Shown: in pieces, positions 1-5,902 of the stretch | How the letters are laid out: each line of letters starts with the position of its first letter | Position numbering within the stretch: position 1 is the first letter of the stretch | Source: Alphaproteobacteria bacterium | Lineage (GTDB): Bacteria > Pseudomonadota > Alphaproteobacteria > ATCC43930 > CGMCC-115725 | Assembly (NCBI GenBank): GCA_030039975.1 | Contig: JASHUO010000590.1 | Span: 1-6,784 of the forward strand | Reading direction: 5' to 3' | DNA: 6,784 nucleotides | The notes under the pieces: generated by a model | Seen by the model: the letters and a program-made list of their open reading frames with translations, nothing else | Told to the model about the DNA's origin: nothing | Databases searched by the model: none | Translations under genes and position numbers: made by a program

Positions 1-23
1 CGGCCGTCCTGTTCGCGCGGTGA
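1..23 (+). CDS. 3' end of an upstream gene (possibly rdgB)
   Basis: The window opens inside what could be a coding frame that reads A-V-L-F-A-R and stops at TGA 21-23, only six nucleotides before the hemW start codon. A short, basic or hydrophobic end of this kind would suit an RdgB/HAM1 non-canonical purine NTP pyrophosphatase, which often sits directly upstream of hemW in alphaproteobacteria. That identity is inferred from neighbourhood only, because six codons cannot identify a protein. The TGA is in the same frame as hemW and therefore also fixes how far upstream hemW can extend. Confidence 0.25.
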
Positions 24-29
24 GCAGGC

Positions 30-1208
30 TTGGCCGAGCTCGCGCTTTACATCCACTGGCCGTTCTGCAAGTCGAAATGCCCCTATTGCGACTTCAACAG
101 CCATGTGCGCGACCGGATCGAGCAGCGGCGCTGGCGCAGCGCGCTCTTGGCCGAACTCGAGGATGCGGCGCGTGAAACCGCGGGGCGCCGTCTCGGCTCG
201 ATCTTCTTCGGCGGCGGCACGCCCTCCCTGATGGAGCCCGAGACGGTGGCGGCGCTGATCGCCCGCGCCGGCGAGCGCTGGCGGTTTGCCGACGAGATCG
301 AGATCACGCTCGAAGCCAACCCCACCTCGGTCGAAGCCGGACGCTTTCGCGCGCTCGCCCAGGCCGGCGTCAATCGGCTGTCGCTGGGGGTGCAAGCCCT
401 GGACGATCGCGCGCTGCGCTTTCTCGGCCGCGGCCACGACGCGGCCGAGGCGCTCGCCGCGATCGAGCTGGCACGCCGGCATTTTTCACGCTTCTCCTTC
501 GATCTCATCTATGCCCGGCCGGAACAGACGCGGGCGGCATGGCAGGCCGAGCTGGAGCGGGCGCTGGCGCTGGCCGGCGACCATCTCTCGCTCTACCAGC
601 TCACCATCGAACCCGGCACGGCGTTCGCGACGGCGTTTCAGCGCGGCGATTTCGCGCTGCCCGACGATGATCTCGCCGGCGCGCTTTACGAGGAGACGCA
701 AGCGCGGCTCGAGGCTGCCGGATTTCCCGCCTACGAGATCTCCAACCACGCGCGCCGCGGTGGCGAGAGCCGCCACAACCTCGCCTATTGGCGCTATCAG
801 GACTACGCCGGCATCGGCCCTGGCGCGCATGGCCGGCTCACTTTCGGTGGCGCACGTTTCGCGACACGCCGCCACCGTGCGCCCGAGACCTGGCTCGCCG
901 CCGTCGAGAGCGACGGGCATGGCCTTCAGGAGCGCGTCGCCCTCGACCCGGCGGAGCAGCGCCGCGAGCTGCTGATGATGGGGCTCCGCCTCGCCGAAGG
1001 CGTCGGCCGGGCGCGGTTTCGCGCAGAGACCGGCAGCGAGATCGAGACCGCGCTCGACAGCGCCCGGCTTGCCGATCTCACCGAGGGCGGATTCGTCGTT
1101 CTCGATGGCGAGCGCTTGCGCGCGACGGCGGCCGGCCGGCAGCGGCTCAACGCTGTTCTGGCGGCGTTGCTTAGCGATGATTTGCCGCAAATTTTAGCGA
1201 AAACTTAG
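30..1208 (+). CDS. hemW: HemW, radical-SAM-family heme chaperone
   Basis: HemW (formerly annotated as a HemN-like coproporphyrinogen III oxidase) binds heme and is thought to deliver it to respiratory enzymes in the cytoplasm or at the membrane. The 392-residue protein has the iron-sulfur motif with C13, C17 and C20 (CKSKCPYC), the SAM-binding GGGTPS at 61-66 and an ExNP motif near 95-98. HNLAYW at 249-254 is the HNxxYW heme-binding signature that marks HemW. The fourth cysteine of true HemN is absent (D21-F22 follow C20), which also argues for HemW. A HemN C-terminal winged-helix-like domain covers about 310-378. The start is TTG: the in-frame TGA at 21-23 excludes anything longer, and a later start would lose the cysteine motif. 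A weak GAGCAGG lies just upstream. Length is normal for the family. Substrate and partner are known from family members, not from this sequence. Confidence 0.95.
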   Translation: MAELALYIHWPFCKSKCPYCDFNSHVRDRIEQRRWRSALLAELEDAARETAGRRLGSIFFGGGTPSLMEPETVAALIARAGERWRFADEIEITLEANPTSVEAGRFRALAQAGVNRLSLGVQALDDRALRFLGRGHDAAEALAAIELARRHFSRFSFDLIYARPEQTRAAWQAELERALALAGDHLSLYQLTIEPGTAFATAFQRGDFALPDDDLAGALYEETQARLEAAGFPAYEISNHARRGGESRHNLAYWRYQDYAGIGPGAHGRLTFGGARFATRRHRAPETWLAAVESDGHGLQERVALDPAEQRRELLMMGLRLAEGVGRARFRAETGSEIETALDSARLADLTEGGFVVLDGERLRATAAGRQRLNAVLAALLSDDLPQILAKT

Positions 1209-1270
1209 GCCAATTTCCGCAGCTTGGCGTAGATTGCCCCGAAAGGGTCAGCAAGACGAGGCGATCCGCC

Positions 1271-2344
1271 GTGACCATGTGTGGATCGGGCGAGCAGAGC
1301 AAGCTTGGGCACGCGCTTCTCGAGCCCGGCTGGCTCGAGCATCCGGCAGCCACCGTGGGGCTGCTCACCCTCGTCGTCAATGCCGCCGTCGGCCTCAGCC
1401 TCGTGGTCTGGCACATCCTGGTCGGCGCCCCGCCACGGGCGGTGCCGATCACCGCCGTCATCGTCGCCCCGATCGTGGGGCTGCCATTGCTGCTTTACCT
1501 CCAGCACGTCATCCATCACCTGGCACGCTCGCAGCGAACGCTGACGCAGCTCACGGCGCAGCTCGCCGCCGCCACCGAGGCGGCGGAGCTGGCGAGCAGC
1601 GCCAAATCCGAATTCCTCGCACGCATGAGCCACGAATTGCGCACGCCGCTCAACGCAGTGATCGGCTATAGCGAGATGCTGCTCGAAGATGCCGAGGCCG
1701 GCAGCATCGATGCCGCGCACGCCGCCGATTTGAAGCGCATCAACGGCGCCGGGCAGCATCTTCTGTCACTGGTCAACGATGTCCTCGATCTCTCCAAGAT
1801 CGAGGCCGGCCGCATGGCGGTAGCGGCGCGGCCGATCGACCTTGCCGCCTTCGTCGAGGATATCGCCGCGGCTTCGCGCCCGCTCGTCGCCGTGAAGCGG
1901 AACGAGCTCAGAGTCGAGCACGCGGCCGATTGCGGCATCATCCTGGGCGATGCCCCCAAGCTGCGCCAAGTGCTGCTCAACCTGCTGAGCAACGCCGCGA
2001 AGTTCACCGAGAATGGTCGGATCACGCTGACCGCGCGGCGCGAGCGCCAGCCCGCCGGCGATTGGATTGGCATCGCTGTCAGCGATACCGGCATCGGCAT
2101 CGAACGCGACATGCTGGCGCGGCTCTTCACCAATTTCACCCAGGCCGATCCGGCGATCGCCGCGAAATATGGCGGCACCGGCCTTGGCCTCGCCTTGAGC
2201 CGCAAACTCTGCCGCCTGATGGGCGGCGAGCTGAGCGCCGAGAGCCAGCCCGGCCGTGGCTCGTGTTTCACTCTGCGCCTACCGGCGCAGAGTGAGTCCT
2301 CAGTCGTCAGTTCTCAGTCGCTGCCGCTGAGAACTGACAACTGA
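1271..2344 (+). CDS. Membrane sensor histidine kinase (HisKA + HATPase_c)
   Basis: This is a two-component sensor kinase that should autophosphorylate on a histidine and pass phosphate to a response regulator not encoded in this window. Two hydrophobic segments at about 26-50 and 58-78 are joined by a very short loop, so there is essentially no periplasmic sensor domain. A predicted helical linker (about 80-112) leads to the H-box FLARMSHELRTPLN with H121. The catalytic domain shows the N-box (LLNLLSNAAKF, 235-245), the G1 box DTGIGI (272-277), an F-box region (LFTNFTQAD) and the G2 box GGTGLGLAL (301-309). No receiver, PAS or HAMP domain is seen. The 17 residues after the usual LRLPA ending come from the repeat/hairpin at 2291-2344, so the native tail was probably altered. 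GTG 1271 has GACGAGG at a workable distance upstream; ATG 1277 (residue 3) is the alternative start. The signal sensed is unknown. Confidence 0.92.
   Translation: MTMCGSGEQSKLGHALLEPGWLEHPAATVGLLTLVVNAAVGLSLVVWHILVGAPPRAVPITAVIVAPIVGLPLLLYLQHVIHHLARSQRTLTQLTAQLAAATEAAELASSAKSEFLARMSHELRTPLNAVIGYSEMLLEDAEAGSIDAAHAADLKRINGAGQHLLSLVNDVLDLSKIEAGRMAVAARPIDLAAFVEDIAAASRPLVAVKRNELRVEHAADCGIILGDAPKLRQVLLNLLSNAAKFTENGRITLTARRERQPAGDWIGIAVSDTGIGIERDMLARLFTNFTQADPAIAAKYGGTGLGLALSRKLCRLMGGELSAESQPGRGSCFTLRLPAQSESSVVSSQSLPLRTDN
2300..2344. terminator. Long hairpin at convergent 3' ends
   Basis: Positions 2306-2317 (GTCAGTTCTCAG) are the perfect reverse complement of 2327-2338, with a 9-nt loop. Beyond one C/A mismatch the pairing continues for five more bases (2300-2304 with 2340-2344), giving an 18-position stem with a single mismatch. 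It spans the 3' end of the kinase gene and lies just beyond the stop of the opposing lipoprotein gene. A bidirectional terminator or transcript-stabilising structure is plausible from this position. However, no U-tract follows on either side, so intrinsic termination is uncertain. Confidence 0.5.
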
Positions 2345-2359
2345 CAACTGACAACTGAC
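2332..2359. repeat. Four perfect tandem AACTGAC heptamers
   Basis: The unit AACTGAC occurs four times in a row at 2332, 2339, 2346 and 2353. A degenerate fifth unit follows in phase at 2360-2366 (TACTGGG). The left flank carries three degenerate copies in the opposite orientation, with CAGT at 2301, 2308 and 2315, also at 7-bp spacing. The array is less GC-rich than its neighbours. It contains the TGA stop of the kinase gene (2342-2344), and the TAG stop of the convergent gene overlaps its last base (2359-2361). It resembles the short heptamer tandem repeats reported from various bacterial genomes; whether it is a family in this genome cannot be judged from one copy. Confidence 0.9.
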
Positions 2360-3594
2360 TACTGGGTCACTGCCTGGAATGTCTGCGGCGCCGGATCGAT
2401 GACCTTGCTGCCGTCATGCTCGACCTCGAGCACGGCGAGACCGCGTTCGATGAGGCCGTCGGGGCGGAGGCGGAAGATACCGTCGACGCCGGCGAAACCA
2501 CTGGGATTGGTGAGTGCTCCGGCGGAGAAATCGGGACCGTTCTGGCCATGGGCCAGTACGGCCGCAAGCGCGGTCGCATCATAGGCGAGAGTTGCCAGCC
2601 GCGGCGGCGGATGGTGGTAAAGATCGCCGAAGCGCTTCTCGAAATCGGCGCGGTTCGCCGGCGGCGGCGCGGCATACCAGCCGCCATCGAGCGCCGGCTC
2701 GCTGCCGAGGCCGGGCTCGTCCCATAAGCCGGTCCCGAGGAAATGCACCTTGGCCGGATCGATGCCATTGTAAGGCAGCAGCGGCGCCAGCCCTTTGAGC
2801 CGCGCGCCGCCTTCGGGGAGCAGCACCGCATCCGTATTCTGCACCTGAGCCGCGAAGCTCTTCACCGCCGGGGTCAGATCCGGCGCTCCCGGATCGTAGA
2901 AATCGATACGGACGAGCGTAGCGTTTTGCGCCGCGACCGCGCCGCGCAGAGCCGAGACAGCGACCTCGCCATAGGGTGTACGCGGCGCCAGCACGGAAAA
3001 GTTGTTGGCACCTTTGGCATGGGCGTAGGCGATGACGCGCGTGATCTCCTGTTGCGGCAGGAAGCCCATGAGGTAGGTGCCGCCGCCGGCAAGCTGGGTT
3101 GAGGTCGAGAAGGCCAGCACCGGCACATTGGCGCCTTGCGCCACCGGCTTCACCGCTTCGACCTCGGCAGCGAGCAGCGGTCCGATGATCAGCTTCGCGC
3201 CGTCGCCGAGCGCCGCCTGCGCGGCGGCGGCGGCGCCTTGCGCCGTGCCCTGCGTATCATGCGGCATCAGCTCGAGCGCGTTGTCGGCGACATCAAAGAG
3301 CGCCATTTGCGCCGCGTCGAGCATGGCGCTGCCGAGCTCGGCGTTGGGGCCCGACAGCGGCAGCAGCAACGCGACGCGCGTCTTGCCGGCCCCCTCGGGG
3401 GGCGCCGGAAGCGGCACGGCGGGCGCCACCGGCGCCGGCGGGTGGACCGCTACGCTCGGCGCCGGCTTTGCTTGCGGCTGTCCCGGCGGTATGGTCGACG
3501 TCTTGCACGCCTGAAGCGCGAGCGCGGAGAGGAAGAGCAATGCCGCGGCGGCGAGGCGCCAGCCGAGAACACGCCGACAAGACCGGCCGAACAC
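2359..3594 (-). CDS. LpoA-like penicillin-binding protein activator lipoprotein
   Basis: This is a predicted outer-membrane or periplasmic lipoprotein with a type I periplasmic-binding-protein fold, like the C-terminal domain of LpoA, which activates penicillin-binding protein PBP1A in E. coli. Numbering from the upstream ATG 3600, a basic n-region (R6-R15) and hydrophobic core precede the lipobox LQAC, with C32 as the lipidated residue. A Pro/Ala-rich linker covers about 37-72. The binding domain begins at KTRVALLLPLSG (73-84) and includes LIIGPLLAAEV (137-147), LAFSTS (162-167) and AYDATAL (339-345). The N-terminal TPR-like domain of E. coli LpoA is absent, and at about 411 residues the protein is much shorter. 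GTG 3594 is preferred because GGAGG at 3601-3605 abuts ATG 3600 with no spacing but sits 6 nt from GTG. Divergence from rsmI supports the LpoA assignment. A solute-binding lipoprotein is the main alternative, and PBP activation has not been shown here. Confidence 0.88.
   Translation of the reverse strand: MFGRSCRRVLGWRLAAAALLFLSALALQACKTSTIPPGQPQAKPAPSVAVHPPAPVAPAVPLPAPPEGAGKTRVALLLPLSGPNAELGSAMLDAAQMALFDVADNALELMPHDTQGTAQGAAAAAQAALGDGAKLIIGPLLAAEVEAVKPVAQGANVPVLAFSTSTQLAGGGTYLMGFLPQQEITRVIAYAHAKGANNFSVLAPRTPYGEVAVSALRGAVAAQNATLVRIDFYDPGAPDLTPAVKSFAAQVQNTDAVLLPEGGARLKGLAPLLPYNGIDPAKVHFLGTGLWDEPGLGSEPALDGGWYAAPPPANRADFEKRFGDLYHHPPPRLATLAYDATALAAVLAHGQNGPDFSAGALTNPSGFAGVDGIFRLRPDGLIERGLAVLEVEHDGSKVIDPAPQTFQAVTQ
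3526..3537 (+). promoter_or_regulatory. Ribosome binding site for rsmI inside the opposing gene
   Basis: The purine run GGAGAGGAAGAG lies directly upstream of ATG 3540, with its AGGA core (3530-3533) 6 nt from the start. On the other strand the same bases encode Leu-Phe-Leu-Ser of the lpoA-like signal peptide, so the match could be a by-product of those codons. It still supports ATG 3540, because no ATG, GTG or TTG occurs in frame between there and the conserved LYLVATPIG block. Confidence 0.5.
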
Positions 3595-4505
3595 GCGCAT
3601 CCTCCGTCGGAAAAGCCCGCGGTGAGCCTAGCCACACACCCGCTGGAAGTAAACCGCAACCGGCGGCCGAGATCGCTCCCGCGCTCTATCTCGTGGCGAC
3701 GCCGATCGGCCATGCCGAGGACATCACGCTGCGGGCGCTGAAGACGCTGAGCTCGGCCGATGTCATCGCCTGCGAGGACACCCGCGTCACGGCGAAGCTG
3801 CTGGCGCGCCACGGCATCGAACGGCCCTTGCTGTCCTATCACGAGCACAATGCCGAGCGGATGCGACCCGTGCTGCTCGACCGGCTGCGGCGCGGCGAGA
3901 GCGTGGCGCTGGTCTCGGATGCGGGGACGCCGCTCATTTCCGACCCCGGGTTCAAGCTGGTACGCGCGGCGCTGGAGGAGGGCTTGCCGGTGACCACCGT
4001 ACCAGGCCCCTCCGCGCCGCTTGCGGCGCTGCTGCTGTCGGGGCTGCCGAGCGACCGCTTTCTCTTTACCGGGTTCCTGCCGCCGAAAACGGCGGCGCGG
4101 CGAACGGCGCTTGCTGAGCTCGCGGAGATCAAAGCCTCGCTCGTCTTCTTCGAGAGCGCGCCGCGCCTCGCCGCCGCGCTGGCCGACATGGCGGCGGTGC
4201 TCGGACCGCGCCCGGCGGCGGTGGCGCGCGAGCTTACCAAGCTGTTCGAGGAGGTCCGGCGCGGCAGCCTGGCCGAGCTCGCCGCACGCTACGCCGAGGA
4301 AGGTCCGCCGCGCGGCGAGCTGGTGGTCGTCGTGGGACCGCCCGTGGCGGAGGCGGCGCCGGAAGGCGCCGCGCTCGACCGGCAGATCGAAACCGCGCTC
4401 GCCTCGATGAGCATCAAGGATGCGAGCGCCGCCGTGGCGGCCGCCACCGGCCTGCCACGCCGCGAAGTCTATGCCCGGGCGCTGACCCTGGCGGGGCGCG
4501 GATGA
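3540..4505 (+). CDS. rsmI: RsmI, 16S rRNA C1402 2'-O-methyltransferase
   Basis: RsmI uses S-adenosylmethionine to methylate the ribose 2'-O of C1402 in the decoding centre of 16S rRNA. From ATG 3540 the protein has 321 residues. The first 48 or so are a basic, low-complexity extension. The tetrapyrrole-methylase fold then begins at LYLVATPIG (49-57) and continues with ACEDTR (77-82), the SAM-binding loop SDAGTP (126-131), PGPSAP (155-160), FFES (203-206) and ARELTKLFEE (229-238). The C-terminal RsmI helical domain carries SIKDASAAVA...LPRREVYARAL. The methylase core matches the family's usual length. The 5' end runs antisense through the start of the divergent lipoprotein gene. The frame stays open upstream to about 3468, but that extension would lie deeper inside the opposing gene and is unlikely. 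The stop overlaps the yraN start, indicating cotranscription. Confidence 0.94.
   Translation: MPRRRGASREHADKTGRTRASSVGKARGEPSHTPAGSKPQPAAEIAPALYLVATPIGHAEDITLRALKTLSSADVIACEDTRVTAKLLARHGIERPLLSYHEHNAERMRPVLLDRLRRGESVALVSDAGTPLISDPGFKLVRAALEEGLPVTTVPGPSAPLAALLLSGLPSDRFLFTGFLPPKTAARRTALAELAEIKASLVFFESAPRLAAALADMAAVLGPRPAAVARELTKLFEEVRRGSLAELAARYAEEGPPRGELVVVVGPPVAEAAPEGAALDRQIETALASMSIKDASAAVAAATGLPRREVYARALTLAGRG
3601..3605 (-). promoter_or_regulatory. Ribosome binding site deciding the lpoA-like start
   Basis: On the minus strand GGAGG lies immediately before ATG 3600 and 6 nt before GTG 3594. Zero spacing is unsuitable for initiation, whereas 6 nt is near ideal, so the GTG two codons downstream is the likelier start. 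The signal peptide is intact with either choice. Confidence 0.6.
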
Positions 4506-4879
4506 GCCGCGCCGCCAGACGCCGCGCCTTCCGCCGCGGCCACAGGGCGGAGCTGCTGTGCCTCTGGCATCTGCGGTTGCGCGGCTGGCGCATCCTGGCG
4601 CGGCGCTTTCGCGTCCCCTCCGGCGAGGTCGATCTCATTGCGCGGCGCGGCCGCGTGCTCGCCGCCATCGAGGTCAAGGCGCGCGACAGTCTGTCGCTGG
4701 CCGCCGAGGCAGTCGGCCCGCGCCAGCGCCGGCGCGTCGCCCGCGCCCTCGACCATTTCGTGGCGCTGCGGCCGGAGCTGGCCCGGCTCGCGCTGCGCTA
4801 TGATGTTATGCTGGTGACGCCCGGCCGCCTGCCGCGCCATCTCGCCGATGCCTGGCGCAACGAGGGCGGGTCGCGCTAA
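4502..4879 (+). CDS. yraN: YraN family protein (UPF0102), nuclease-like fold
   Basis: YraN proteins are small and have a restriction-endonuclease-like fold; their biochemical role is not firmly established. This 125-residue copy has the family's expected length. Its features are a basic N-terminus, GHRAE with E17, GEVDLIARRG (41-50) with D44, and IEVKAR (56-61) with the ExK pair E57 and K59, which together form the PD-(D/E)XK-like site. A basic stretch (RQRRRVARAL, 75-82 and beyond) follows. ATG 4502 overlaps the rsmI stop as ATGA, a sign of translational coupling. In E. coli yraN follows lpoA, whereas here it follows rsmI, so both flanking partners are preserved. A role in DNA processing is inferred from the fold only. 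Confidence 0.93.
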   Translation: MSRAARRRAFRRGHRAELLCLWHLRLRGWRILARRFRVPSGEVDLIARRGRVLAAIEVKARDSLSLAAEAVGPRQRRRVARALDHFVALRPELARLALRYDVMLVTPGRLPRHLADAWRNEGGSR

Positions 4880-4906
4880 AAGACGATTTCTGGCCGCTGG
4901 TCTCTC

Positions 4907-5752
4907 TTGTACACGCCCCCCTTGTCCTTTCGCCTCCTCACCTACAACATCCTCGAAGGGTTTCGGCCGCTCGGCGCCGACGAAACCGAGCGCCGCTCGA
5001 TCGACCGGACGCGACTCGCCGCGGCGCAGCAGATTTTCGCCGAGCTTCATCCTGACATTGTCGTTTTAAATGAAGCGCTTTACTGCGATGCCTTCGAGGG
5101 GGTCACCATCGATTACGGCGCGCTGCTGGGCTACCCGCACGTCGCCTCGGCGCTCTATGACCGCGAATGGGGCAATGCCGTGTTGAGCCGGTTCCCTGTC
5201 CTCGCATCCGAGGAGACGCGGCTTTACAACCGCGGCGGGCTGCGCGCCCGGATCGCGCTGCCGGAGGGTGAGGTCACCATCGCCTCTTATCATCCGCATC
5301 CCGGGCGTGCGCCGCGGCACAAGGCGGCGGATTTCGCCGCGCTGCTCGACGGCGTCGACGGCGCGCTGGTGCTGTGCGGCGATTTCAACAGCGTCAGCCC
5401 GGAAGACGCGGTCGACGAAGCACGGCTGCTCGAGGGCTTCCGCCGCTTCTCGCCCGAGCCGGAGGCGGCGCTGGCGCGCTTTCTCGCCAGCGGCCGCGCT
5501 GTGTTCCCGCTGCTGGCCCGACGCGGCTTGCGCGATGCCATTCCCGCCGCCGGTCGCCGCTATTCCGTGCCGACCGATCTGCGCTCGCCCGACAAGGACG
5601 CGGCGATGCGGCTCGACCATATCTTCGTAAGCCGCAAGATCACGGTTCTCCATGGCGAAGTGCTGCACCACGCGCTTTCCGAGCTCGCCAGCGACCATCA
5701 TCCCGTGATCGCCGATCTGGCGCTCGAGACGCCCGCGCTCGCGCGCCCCTAG
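4907..5752 (+). CDS. Endonuclease/exonuclease/phosphatase (EEP) family hydrolase
   Basis: This is a metal-dependent phosphoesterase of the EEP (DNase I-like) superfamily. Members act on nucleic acids, phospholipids, sphingomyelin or inositol phosphates, and the substrate here cannot be read from sequence. The active site looks complete in 281 residues: TYN (12-14), LNEAL with E56, GNAVLSRFPV (89-98), YHPHPG with a likely catalytic-region histidine (128-133), GDFN (158-161), DHIFVS (237-242) and SDHHPV (262-267). No signal peptide is seen, so a cytoplasmic enzyme is expected. TAA 4877-4879 closes this frame upstream, leaving TTG 4907 or TTG 4922 as starts. Neither has a good Shine-Dalgarno, and 4922 would still keep the first motif. 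It lies 27 nt after yraN in the same direction, so it is probably in the rsmI-yraN operon. Confidence 0.9.
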   Translation: MYTPPLSFRLLTYNILEGFRPLGADETERRSIDRTRLAAAQQIFAELHPDIVVLNEALYCDAFEGVTIDYGALLGYPHVASALYDREWGNAVLSRFPVLASEETRLYNRGGLRARIALPEGEVTIASYHPHPGRAPRHKAADFAALLDGVDGALVLCGDFNSVSPEDAVDEARLLEGFRRFSPEPEAALARFLASGRAVFPLLARRGLRDAIPAAGRRYSVPTDLRSPDKDAAMRLDHIFVSRKITVLHGEVLHHALSELASDHHPVIADLALETPALARP

Positions 5753-5902
5753 CTCGGCCGTTCACCCCGGCCGGCACGCCAGCGCAGGACCTGCGACGGC
5801 ACAACGCGCTCCTGCCTTCATTCCGCCACAAAGCGACCCTTGCGTCGCCGCTTCGCTCAACGACAATAGCCTCGTCCTCCCCCTGCCAGGAGTAGAGACG
5901 CC
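5753..5902. other. 150-bp intergenic gap before the BON lipoprotein gene
   Basis: This is the longest non-coding stretch in the window. Just after the EEP stop, CGGCCG (5755-5760) can pair with CGGCCG (5768-5773) across a 7-nt loop. The stem is short and has no U-tract, so it is a weak terminator candidate at best. A poor sigma-70-like pair, TTGCGT (5840-5845) and GACAAT (5862-5867) with 16-nt spacing, lies at a suitable distance upstream of the next gene. AGGAG at 5888-5892 is the ribosome binding site, 10 nt before GTG 5903. No EcfG or sigma-E type box was recognised. The gap suggests the BON gene has its own promoter. Confidence 0.4.

Noticed and set aside
486..1190. Minus-strand open frame (234 codons) opposite hemW
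   Set aside because: The hemW frame contains all family motifs, and the antisense product has no family resemblance.
1235..1250. Small hairpin (CCC-GAAA-GGG) between hemW and the kinase gene
   Set aside because: The stem is only three base pairs before a mismatch and has no U-tract, so it is too weak to call a terminator.
1205..1759. Minus-strand open frame (184 codons) opposite the kinase N-terminus
   Set aside because: It overlaps the transmembrane and H-box coding region. No domain is recognised and it lacks a sensible gene context.
3468..3539. Longer N-terminus for RsmI
   Set aside because: The frame is open but would run further antisense through the lipoprotein signal peptide and linker. 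The better ribosome binding site belongs to ATG 3540.
3625..3653. Minus-strand promoter for the lpoA-like gene (TTTACT, 17-nt spacer, TAGGCT)
   Set aside because: The spacing is right, but the two boxes match consensus only 4/6 and 3/6, so it is not strong enough to call.
3136..3741. Plus-strand open frame (201 codons) across the divergent lpoA-like/rsmI junction
   Set aside because: Its translation is Arg-rich with no recognisable motif, and it is fully explained as a shadow of the two real genes.
5840..5867. Sigma-70-like promoter upstream of the BON gene
   Set aside because: The match is about 3/6 and 4/6 to consensus, within what chance gives. It is mentioned only in the gap description and not called as a feature.
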